Made by a program: the position numbers and the translations under genes
Shown here: positions 38,501 through 50,500 of the stretch, in pieces
Position numbering within the stretch: the first letter of the stretch is position 1
Layout of the letters: every line of letters starts with the position of its first letter
Assembly (NCBI RefSeq): GCF_019399895.1
Contig: NC_091874.1
Span: 2,482,501 to 2,546,500, forward strand
Direction: 5' to 3'
Origin: Cardiocondyla obscurior
Taxonomy: Eukaryota; Arthropoda; Insecta; Hymenoptera; Formicidae
DNA length: 64,000 bases
Notes under the pieces: model-generated
Told to the model about the DNA's origin: nothing
The model's database searches: none
What the model saw: only the letters and a program-made list of their open reading frames with translations

Positions 38501-41500
38501 GGATCTTTTTATGCAACCAGTCCATTAAACGAACGTTCCTTGCAAGTCCCGTCACCTTTCCGCAGTCTATACATTACTTTAACGATAATTCTTGAAAAAT
38601 ACTTCGAGACCAAGACTGCGGGCTTTTACGTTTTGACAAATCCGATTCGTTCGATCGATCCCGAAACGTCGCGGCGCCTTTTATCTCGCGAGGTCCTCGT
38701 CGAGGCGCGCAGTTTTCCCACAATTTCCGCCAGGGAAAAAGGAAAGACAAGGGGGCTGTCCGTGAAAAGCCGGGCGCTTTCCTCTCGCGAAACGCCGATT
38801 CAATCGCGACGGGGAACGGCACGCGGCACTTCCCGCGGAATTAACTATTACATTGAACAATAGCCGAGAGCCGTTCCACTAGCGCGGGCGCTTTCGCGCA
38901 TCTGCTGGCTCCTACCAGCCCGTATCGGGAGAATGTGGGAATGTGTTCCGCGGTATGTGGGCACTGTTCCGGATAGCCAGGCCACCAGATGCGTACAACG
39001 CTACGTCGGAACAGCACGAGCGCGAACGGGAATTTATTTAGAAAAGCGTTCAAAGGATGTTTCTTTGAAATTCCGATTATTTCTATCAGTCGAGATTAAA
39101 CTGTAATCCCGGTTCAACCTTGCGTCCCTTTTCTATCGAGATCGGAAACCCGGACGAAGAGCTTTAAGACTCAGCCGAGATTACACCGGTAGAATAAAAA
39201 TGACGGACTCGATTATATTTATTCTTAGAGAAGTCGTATTATTGGGTTTAAGAGCATCTATTTTTCTCGTTGCAGCACGCGCGCGGCGGCTATCAGCTTC
39301 CGCTGACGTTTAAAGAATGCCGTGACGATCAGCTATGACGCGATCAGCTGTCAATACCACGCACCGTTCAATGGCAACGTCGTGGCACCGTCGTATCTCG
39401 GTATACGAGAATGGAGTCTCAACAGTTTCGAGTTACGTCACGGTGCCGGTGCACCACGAAGACAATCCGTTACTCGCGATTACGCAATCGTACTTTCCTT
39501 CGGAAAGCATTTTGCAAAGACGCAGTAGAGACCAGCCAGAAGTTCTACCTCGCGACAAGGAGAAAAAAAAAAAAACTGGAATTTAATAAGCAAACCGGCG
39601 TGATAAGACTTTGAAAGAAATATCTTTATCCGGCGCTCGAATGATCATCGAGATAATTTTAAGTAAATCAAAAAGAAAGTTTCGATCGAATTAAAATTCA
39701 ACCTGATACCTCGCGCCGAATAATTATATCGGAAGTATATTCCATCGAGATCGCGAGTGATTATTATTTCACTTCGGCGGAACGACCGCATCGGATGCGC
39801 TTTAATAACAACGATCTCCCACCGCGAATTCCGCATCCGCAGCATCCGCCTCGCCAGCGCAGCATCCCGCCGCATTCCGCGTAATGCGCCGCACGTTACT
39901 CCGCGGTATGGTATCCAGGGCGATCTGGACCGCGCTCTGCGCAAAATACCAGAGACTCGATTTGATGAACCGGCGAACATTGGACCGCGATAAAGTGCGC
40001 ATCGACGTGGAAAAAAAATGAAAAAAAAATAAAAAATAAAAACGCGGCGTCATCTCGCAAATGGGCTTATTAATGCGCTCCGCTCGGCGATGCATTTCCG
40101 CCGCGCCGCGACGCGGTTTGGTGAATAGGATTAGCTATAAATACATGTAGATGTATACGCGCGTCAGATACAATACGGAACACGCAGCGCATTAACACGA
40201 TCGCGCGAATGCGTTCCCGGCCCGAGAAGTGCGCAACAACCGGTTTGCGAGCCGATACGCCTAAAGAAGAGTAAAAGCGAGATCGCGCTGCGCTTGATTC
40301 TCCCGAACCGATTTTCCTCGTTTCGTGTCACATATTGCCGCGAACTTTCGATCAGCGGCGTTCATCGACTCCGATCCAAGAATCCCTTTAATAATTCCCG
40401 CCGTGGAGAGATTAATCTCTTCCGATTCGCTTGAGAGACCCGTTGTCTGGGATCTTCTTGTTGATCTTATTCGAAAAATAGTTGACGTAATGATGAATGA
40501 AAGTTCGGAAACGACGAGTATGAAAGTGCGGCGTTATTTATTTGTTTAATTTTTTTTTTCCCTTCTTTTGCATTTATCGCGTGGTAACTCGAGGGAAGGA
40601 AAGTGAAAGGTGTAATTAATTAAAATATTCCGAGCTGCGAAAGAGAGAGAAAGAGCGAGGAAATCTTGATTAACAGAAAAGAGTCGAGGTTCCATATCGC
40701 GCACTTGCACATGCGAACGATTCCGCTAATAAACACGTCATGTCTAAAAATGTTTCCAGATACGCAATTCTAATGAGTGCTCGTAAACAAACAACTCCTA
40801 CCTCTGCAAGCGGCTTCGGCGTGAAAATCAAAATACAAAGAAAAATACGAGGTGCGGCTGAAGTCACGGTGACTAAAACGCGGTTAAAAAATATTTTCTT
40901 AGAAGCGCGAGTCTTATTTTTAATTTTAGGCGCGCAACGGCAAGCGGATCGTTAGTAGATTCGTGTAATTCGTGCAGAGATAAAATTAAAGAAAGAAAGA
41001 AAGAGGGAAAAAAAGGGAAAAAAAATAAAAATAGAAGAAAAAAGAAAGAGCATTAGGGAGGCGACGAGTTTCAGTGACAGCGGTGCCTTTCCACGCAACA
41101 CAAAGGCCAACGAGGGCGAGTGACTCATGGAAGAAAAACCTTACACGACTCCTCGGCTCCGCTTGTTATCGTCATTACTCATACCCGATAGTCTTTGTCG
41201 ACTATTTCCGTTCGTCCCAAAAGAACAAAAGCTCCGGCGTTATCGGGAATTCATTAGATGCGAACGAATCTCGGGCAGCTTTGCCATCCGCAAGGACATT
41301 ACGTATTGCCCGGAGAAGCTCGTCAATTTCGATAACAATATTTGCACCGAAGATAAAAAGTGCGCAAACAGGAGAGATTATTGATCGTGAAAGCTGATTT
41401 AGAAACGTGAAAAGAAGAAAGAAAGAAAAAAAAGAAAGAAAAATCCGCCACGAAATACGCTAATAACTGTATTATTTGATTGCGTTTGCAAATTCATATC

Positions 41501-44500
41501 TTAAAAAATTGGTATGACGCGTAAATTAGCTGTTAATCGTTACCGCTTAAAACCGACGCTGATTAGTTCTCTCTCGTTTGGCTTGCCTCACGCCAAGCGA
41601 GAGTCAATGTCGGCTATCAAGTCAGCAATTTTGAGGTTTGATTTAATTTTAATATTTAATTAATATGTCCAGGCAAAGACGGCCTTCGAGATCGAGGACG
41701 ACCTGGTGGAAGTACCGTCTTTGTCTGGACATACTAATTAAATATTACAATTAAATCGAACGAGAGTAACGAATAGATAAGCGCGGGGGGTCGGGGGAGG
41801 CGGGGGGACGGGGTGAGAGCGAGCGCGAGCCTACGTGCCGCGCGCTAGGTATATTCCCCCACTACTCCCACCCTCGCTTTGTCCTTCTCTAGCGGTCGCG
41901 CGAAGCACACGTACGTACAACGCACTCACAGCAACCGCGTGCTCGTGCCGAAATTAATACGTAGTTCCGTTTAACGAAATCCGCCCGGCACGTGAACTAT
42001 CTTCTCCTCCTTATTTTCCGTGTGAGGAGAATACGTGCGATACTCCGTCCGAGAAGCACGTGTGATTTTCCGTGTGAGGAGAGCACGTGCGATTCTCCGT
42101 CATGAGAAGAGCACGTGTCGCAGCCGGTTCCGGGAGTTTCGTAAAATATTCGGGCGTCTTTATCACGATTATCTTTTTACGGGAGTGCGTTCGCGTGTGT
42201 TTAGTGCGCGGAAGGATGGCTCGTCACGTCCCATCTGAGAGGAGGAGCAGGCTCGGGACGGGCATCCTGCATCGGCGGAGCAACTTTTAGGTAAGCATTA
42301 ATTTCTCTAATGAAATCTTTATTAAAAGAAAAGTCTTAATTTTTTTTTATTAATTTTTTAAACTAATATATGTATATGTCTACATTAATATATTTCTTTT
42401 TATGTTACAGCCACCGGCAGAAATCTACAACTCCGCTGAAGCTCATGCAGATTGGTGAGTCGCATGATTTTATTTTTGTAGTTTATAATACGAGTCTCTT
42501 AAAAAGTAGCGAGCGCGTAGCGCACGCAAGATTTCTTCTAGTATTATAAAATGCTCAAGTATGTCCCTTTTCGATTCCGCACAAGTTGATAATAAATGGC
42601 CGAATAAATAGACGTAATAATGAACTTTATGCGTGATAAGACTCGGCGAAGCACACGATCCACGCGATTTTACTTCCTTCGTGCACGAACGGAAAAATAA
42701 ATAAAGCCGCGGGGGGGAAAAAGAAAAAGGGAAAAAGTCACGTCAGATTTATGGAGAAACTGAATTAATTCAGGCAACGCGGAGGGTAATTAAGAGATCG
42801 CTTAAAGATTATTGTGTTTGAGAACAAACGTACGGTCGCATGCGAAGTTATCAAGATTGCCGGACGCGAAGACGTCAGGTCTGCTAGAGTCATGAGCGAT
42901 TTGGAAATGATTATCTTACAATTTCTGCAGAACGAAATTCTACTTCGATTTCATCGAAAATCCGAAGTTAATTGGAAGTCTGAGACTTTAATTTATTTGC
43001 AAGATTAAGTCTGTTAAGTTGGGAGAACGAATCTAACCGGTGCGATTGACTTCTTGAAAAATCAGCTCGTTCTTCTCGTTTTCCCGTAAAACGATTTACG
43101 ACGTTCCTCGCAATTCCGCGAAAATAATGGATTCTATCGCGCGACTTTCCGACGTCTTCTGAGAGATCGCGAGAGAGGAAAAAAAAGTACGTCGACAATT
43201 ATCTACCGTGACACACGTAGATGCGCAAATATGTCGTCGAGACTCTCGCCAGCTTGGCGAATGTATAGCCAACGTCGTATTTGCATGCAAATTGTCTTAC
43301 TCGCAGCAATTCAAGCGTCTATACGCGACATAAAAATGTTGTGACACGCGTCGTTCTTTCGATGACTATATCTGAGCCAACGCTCGCTCTCGATTTTGAA
43401 CGCGACCGAGCCGCAGGAATCGATTGAAGCGTAAGTGTCCCCGTGAATGATTAATTTATCGGCATTATTAAAATTGTTTCCGCGAGTGCACCGACCGTAC
43501 GAATATAATTCAAGTAATCCGGCATAAATTCGAGCGAGCACGAAAGCCCCGAGTAAATTAAATTTTGAGAGGCCAGAACGTATACAGAAATAACGCAGCT
43601 AAATTGTGCACGCGAGATCCTCCGATTTAGATCGTACGTGCTGCGTCGAGTAGGCAACGGTCCCGACTTAGAACCGCGTTGCGCAATATCGAAGATCATC
43701 GTTCCGACCGAGGGAGCGAACGGGAATCTGTGCCGAGAGGTACGGCGTAGCTGCTGCAACGCGATTTCGTTCGTCCCCAAGTAACTGGGACACAGCGAAA
43801 GGAGGCGGCGGAGATCGCAGTGGCGGCCGTTGAGTGGCTTTGTGTCGCTTGGTGCACGTGGCAATTTCGCGACGGCTGCGAGGGAGCACGACGCTAATGG
43901 AGTCAGTGATCCGGAGACCTTGCACGCGAGAAAACGGTCCCGGTTCGATAAAACCAGTTGCGCGCAACTTCTACGGGCAAATACGGTATCGAGCGCGCCG
44001 TAAAAAGTATATCACTCTGTAATAGTAAATTGTAAAATTGCGTGGCCGTACGTTTAGTAAATTCCCACGAAACAGGTAGAAGTTGCACCGTTAACTGTGC
44101 GAATATAGAAAAAAAAAATCATGTAACTTTATAAGATTTAACTTTGTAAAATTATATGATTTTTTATTTAAAATGCTGCGAGTACTATTTATAAAAATTT
44201 ACTAATTTTTGTCCACGTCGTTGAAATAGAAAAGTCTGCGAAGGAAAGATAAGTTTTTAATACCCCGGCATTGATATTTGTTTTCTCTAATGATCGTCGA
44301 GTCTTTTTTGTTCAATGGCTAGAAACCGAGTGGCTCTTTACAGAGCCAGTTATCGAAAAGAGCCAGCCCGTAAAAGGGATCGACGAATAAATATTCAACG
44401 AAAAGAAATTGAAAATACAGGCTTGTCGTCATATTTGCAATAAGTAGGTACTTCGAATCAAAGCCGAGGAATGTATAATGAATCGCCGAGCTATCGTTCC

Positions 44501-47500
44501 GAAAGGTTGTAATTTTCAAATTAAACTTCGCCAACTTTGCGCGACAGTTTGAAACTTCGTCCCCGTTTGTAGCGTAACGTTTGTTTGTTTTATCGAGCGC
44601 CGGAGCAGCGTATCAAAGTATATTAAAGATAAAGCGATACGTAACACGCGGCGGTGTGACGGATACTTTCCAGGAGAGAATCCGATCGCGAGCTTCTAGG
44701 ACAATTCGATCGGTGCTGAGGCACTCTGTCATACACGTACAGTCGCGCGATATGCGACGCAATGAGCACGATTGTAATTTTGCCGCGCATAGAGAAACGC
44801 CGGCACAATTGCTCTCCTATAGCCAGGTCGGCGGGCATAAAAATTACGCGTCGACGAATCGATCGCATGGAACTGACCTTGTTGCAGCCGTAATTAATGT
44901 AGACCCCTTTGAGCTCGTCTTCAGTCGAAAGTTCCGTGTTCGGGCTGTTTGGCGGACTCTTGGGGCTGCAATCAACGAAACGATACGTTAAAGTTTATCG
45001 ATATTACTCTTACGGTCGCGAAGTTTAAAACTCTAGACTTCTTTCCTTGCGCAAGTGGTACCTACAACGCTGACCCCATGACCAGCATTGTAAATAAATT
45101 AACTTATATTTTTACTAACTGGATCGTAAATATCGTTAATTAATTGGATCATAAATGATTAACTTATCTTGGGATTTATGTGCGCGATAAATCTGATTAA
45201 AAAGAAAAAAAAAATATATATATATATATACATATATCATATACATCCTTTATTGTGTCGTCGCGTCTGAAACGTAGAATAGACACTTCGGTTTCGCTTA
45301 GTACGAACTGATTTGCGCAATGCCGCAAAGTGTCGTCGGGCTTATCGCCGATTCGTTACGGTCGCGCGATAAGAAGCCGCGCTAAAAAGTCGTCGCGATA
45401 ATGCGTGCCGTCTTGGGTATCTCGGAACTCGTCTTGAAAGATTCGCGTGACCTCCCGCGCATTGTGCGTAATCTGTCAGTGCGTCGCGACCGAACCGGGG
45501 ACTATTGCGACCACAATGCGACCGATTGTAGTTATCCTTGCTCTGGCGTATCGATATCACGAGGAAAAGGCGACGCGATCATTATCGGGGGCTCGTAATC
45601 GTATCGGTACGTCTTAAAACAGGTCGCGATAAGCACGTTCATCGCGATATCGGCTCTTTCGCTTTGATTTTCCGTACAACGCTGGATGTTCAACTCTGCG
45701 ACGGCTTTTAACGATAAGGTATCTGAAATAACGTAATTTATTGCCGCGAAGGTATAATAGATTGATGAAAATTAATAACAAACCGGTTCTGCGAAATTGG
45801 AGGAGAAACAAATTAATTAAATTTAATTGTAACGCGAAACTACGCGCAGAGTTTTACGGTTTGATGGAAAATAATATAGGTATGAGAATTTTTTTTTTTT
45901 TTTTTTTGCCAGGTGATGAATTTAACGTTTGTCGTGTGCTAGATAACGTACAGAAATTAAAAAAAAATATGTTATTGTTGTATTTTAAAAATGAAAACTG
46001 AAGGTGAAACATTTATCGATATTATTAAAAAATAATATCTGCCTGCAAGTAAAAAAAAAAAAAAATTAGCAGAATAAAACTTTCTGCACGTTTTTCTGGT
46101 TTTTTAAAATTAAAATTAATTAATTCATTCAGATGTCAGGCATAAAAACTATAAAATTAATTTTTCTTAGAAACGTTGCGTAACGCATGTCGGTTTGTTC
46201 TCATCAAATGTTTACTGATCGTGCACGTGTTGTTTGCCGAAGCAGTTAAACGTGCAAACCTGCAGCCACTAAAATTTTTCACCGCCCGCAAAGGCACCGA
46301 GAGGCTGATAATGCCGAATACACAGACAGATCTCTGAAAGTCGATCTTTTGACGGCAGAGATTTCGCGCGGCGCTCCGATATTTTTAATAAACCGCGGTA
46401 GTTAGCTCTAGGCATAAAGGCACTCACTTTGTTAGCGAGTCGCACAAAGACGCGTCAGTTATTCTCCGCGCCAAGATAGTCAATGGCGCTATTTTAACCG
46501 CGTTAAGAGCCACGTGTTAATTTTACTGTCCGAACACCGCGAGTACAAACATAAATACTTATTTCGTTACACGCGCGCGGCGCAGAAGTATTATCGGAAC
46601 GTGATTGCGGTCGAGGATCGTCTTCATCCACCGCGAATAAAAGTTGCGCTCGAGTGGATATAGGTACAAAGTTGAATGGCCAGCTTTAATTGTCGACGGA
46701 GCCTCGGACCACCCTGAGAAAAGTACTCGCTATACGTTTGTTATAAGTAACTTTCGAAATCTCTTGGCTCGGCCGCACGTGCGAGAACTTTGATTGGAAC
46801 CGTCCAAGCGTCGGCGAAACCTCAATCGAGTTCGCGCAAATCGATGAGATTTTCCAAACGTCACGACCGTTTCTAGGAGTTTCTCATCGAAAGATCGCTC
46901 CGGAAAGATAAAGAAGTTTGGGAGGGTAAAAAGAGTTTACCTGTCTCTCGGGGTGTCCCGACGTGAGGACGCCAGGGAGTGCCTCGCAGACGAGTGCGTG
47001 GAATCCTTCTGTGCCTCCCTGAGAAGTCGCAGGTACTCGCGTTCGCTGGTGATGCTGAACGGCGTCGGTGTTATTCGAGCTGCCAGCGGCGGGTCCGGTA
47101 CCAGATCCACCCAGGATTCTGAACAATTAAAAATAAAAAAATAATTAAATCTATTATTTCGGGCGCTCGACTCGGTTGCGCAAAGCTGTCGCGACAAATT
47201 TTGAGTACTTTTTGCTATTTTTCTTCCCATTAATGTCTTCTCGTATTAACTAAGGTTGTTTAAACTTTAAAAATATGAATTACTAAAATTTATATTTTTC
47301 AAGTCTAGCTCTCATCTGGTAATACGATGATAACGTTATTGTTATCATAAGCGGGAACAATTTTATTTCACGAGAGAAACGAGATGGAGTCTGCAACAAT
47401 TACGAGTATCAACGCAGGTGAAATAGAGATCAATTTCCCCCCCGAGCTCCTTTTAAAAATAATAGCGCTCGTTGTCGCAGGAAATATAGGTTTAAAAAGT

Positions 47501-50500
47501 TTTACTCTTGTAATTCCCGAGGGTGTCTTTGTTGAATTTAAAATCCACGTCTCTTGGAAATTCAGGTCATCACACGTCGCAGTCCACTTTATATTAAATT
47601 TCATTCCCGAAGTGCTTTTAAAATTTAATACGCCGATATTGTCCGGTATATCGCGACGCGTGAGGAACGAATGTCGATGAACGGCGCGCTGTAACACATC
47701 TTTAAAAATAGCTGTATCGATCATGGCAACCTCACGAGGTCAAGTTGAACGGAAATTTCATATTCTTTTCTCGACGCAATTAATTCAATTCCCGCGGTAT
47801 CAGTTTTCCTCTTGCAATTTTTACAAAACAGAACCGTCAAACGTGTGGCTTCGACTAAGCCGATGAATGAAATTATGATAAGCCGCATTCGAAGAAAACT
47901 TCCTTCGCAAATGAGCCATTAATATCGCGTTCTTTGTGCTGCGTTTCACAATAATTTATATACACATTCCTATGTCTTTTTTTTTTTTCTGCCCGGTCTC
48001 GTTCGTAATGCGGCTCGCTCGCAAATAAAAATGTAGCTCGGCACATTGTGTTTGAATAACGAGTTTTCAAGGACGATCCCCGCCTTTTTCTAGCAAATAA
48101 CGTGATATGCAAATAAGGCAAATTAGTAAATCGACAGATTGACGCCAAAGCGATCGTTTTAGGGGAGGCAGTTCGTTCCATCGGCTGTATTGAGTGCCAG
48201 GAAAACGCTCGTCAAGTTAATTTCGCTGCAAAATCCGATCGACGGCGGATATTTTTTTTACTCGTCGTGTATTCAACAAAAGTAAATGTTGAAATTGAAT
48301 TTTAAATTAAATGTTCGAATTAAGTGTTAAAATTAAATATCCACGTTAAATAAATGAAGGAATCGATGGAGTTAACGGAACTTTGCCGGCCACGTAAACA
48401 AACACATGCGTCATCTAAAAACTGATAGGGCAGAACGGGTGATTATGGCAAGCTCACCGATCGAAGACAATCGGCTTATCACCCACGATAAATTACCGTC
48501 ACGTGTGACGCACGTGCAACGTTAGCGTCGCGCTTCCGCTCCTCTAACCGCGCGAATCATCCGGTTGCCGAGGCTTACTTCGAGTTCGTTCACCTACGGC
48601 AAACCGCCGCCAGTCACGTTCGTACTTTCGCCCGATTTGACGTGTCGACATTGCAGCTAGAAAAAAAGAAAAAAAAAAGAAAAAAAAAAAGATAAGCCTT
48701 ATTTTGGGATTGCTCCAGGCGGTTTCTCGGAAACAAAATATACGCTAGAATAACATTTATCGACTACTCGCGCGGGATTAGCGCTTCGTTTTTACGTAAT
48801 TTTTTGTTTTATCGAACGACAAATCCTTAAAGCGCGAGCTTTCCCAAAAATCACGTACGTACGAGGGATTTGTCACGCAACGCTTGCCCGGGACGAGTTA
48901 ACAATTCGACTGATTAATACCCGCAAAGATGCGAGTTGTAGAAATTGATGGCCACCGAGCTATTTATTCCGGGTTATTATTAATGTGTCAGAACTGCGAA
49001 TCAAATCGCCGAGAATCACCCAAGGAGAACGCAGAAGCGACGCGACGTCGGAACGGATTAATTATCCATTGTTCCGCGTCTTGCCGATTACAATGAGCGT
49101 TGTTCCCGAAGTATTTTCAGGAGGAAAAACACAGTACACCCGCCGGTTTCCGCCGACGTCTTGTCGCTTCGATAAATACGGAACGTTGCAAACGCAATAT
49201 TGACTCGTAAACGTAGCGAAACGGTTTCGCTGACAGGTCGAACACGCATTACGTCAATTCACATTGTCAGCCGCTCACCGGAGATGCGCGATAACGCCAT
49301 AAAATGCGACGCCAGATCGAGCGAGGTCGGCGGAAAATGGAAAACGCGAGGAACGGTTCGACGATGAATTCCTCTGAAAACAATTACCTCGTAATTGCGG
49401 CAAAAATTGTCTGGCCGTGAAAAATTTAACGAAGGCAGATAAATAACTCGTAAATACCTCAATATTTCACATATTTTGCACTTTAATTTAAATAACGAAG
49501 GTAAAAGTATATAATTTTAATTATTGTTACTAAAAGTTCAATGTGGGATAATCGATACTTTAACGAACGCAAAAGTTCCCGACGAATTTACCTCGGAGCG
49601 CCTAGAAAAAATTTCTTTTTTTACGTAACTTCGCATTTCGCTGAATATTTACAGAATCGGAAATTTAAAACCGTGCACGTTGCTGGGCGTTTTGTTTCAA
49701 TTTTACAGCCCGGAGTGAATTCGACGAGGACGAGTCGCTGCTAAAAATGAATGCGAGATGCTCCTGGCGACTTCGCCAAGGACGCGAGGATTAATTCAAG
49801 CGTGGAAAAAAAAAAAAAAGAGAAAAAAAAGGGAATTATCTTCTAATCTTAAAAAACAACACGCAACGTTATTATTGCGTTGGTTTAAAAATACGGGAGT
49901 TGTATAACACAATGCGCGGGAAGACAGAATTTGTGAATAAATTAAACATATAAATCCTGCGCTTACAAGAAAAATATACGTGGCACTGTAGCATCCACTA
50001 ATTGCCGATCTGTCTCAGTTAATTTTTCGCGCAAATGTTGCTGCAGCTGCGGAATCATTTTAATCCACGATATCATGATCGTACTTCGCGCACAAAAATC
50101 CGCGCGTTAATAATTCGTTACGTTGCATCAGGTCTGGCTGCTTTAATCAGCGTTGTTGAAAAGCGCCGCGGACGATTTCCAAAGATATCCTACTACTTCG
50201 AGGCTCCGATCTCCGCTTGCATTATCCGTCAATTACCCGTCCGTGATAAATTAACTTACGATAACTGTCGCTTAACCTTTATTAACTCGACCCTGAGCTA
50301 TCAATCGGCGAGGCGGACGCTTTACTTTCGATCGCGCCGTTTCGAGGCGACTCGAGCGGAAAATAGTGAAGATATTTTGCCTAGAACCGCGGAAACGGAA
50401 CGGACGATAATTCCAATTGCGCTTCAGACGGCACAATTTGTGTTATCAGCCGGTTGACTGGCCGCTAAGTTAAAACGGCTGATAACGCACTTATGAAGAA

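Larger units (their letters stand above)
36071..44877. other. Intron 3 of BNIP3
   Basis: This 8.8-kb intron contains AT-rich spacer (about 36500-37330) and CpG-rich blocks near 38000-40300. It also holds the dispersed repeat and hairpins at 41.5-41.8 kb, a plus-strand spliced transcript candidate at 41.8-42.5 kb and a foldback element at 44.0-44.2 kb. Many overlapping open frames in the CpG-rich parts lack splice context or recognisable protein sequence. Confidence 0.5.

Noticed and set aside
43451..43967. Overlapping minus-strand frames of 99-137 codons
   Set aside because: Arginine-rich, unrelated to any family I know, without plausible splice sites linking them to BNIP3 exons. They probably reflect CpG-rich intronic DNA.
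47368..47724. Overlapping open frames of about 100-118 codons on both strands
   Set aside because: No recognised motif, no splice context, and the sequence is strand-symmetric in openness. Treated as chance within BNIP3 intron 1.
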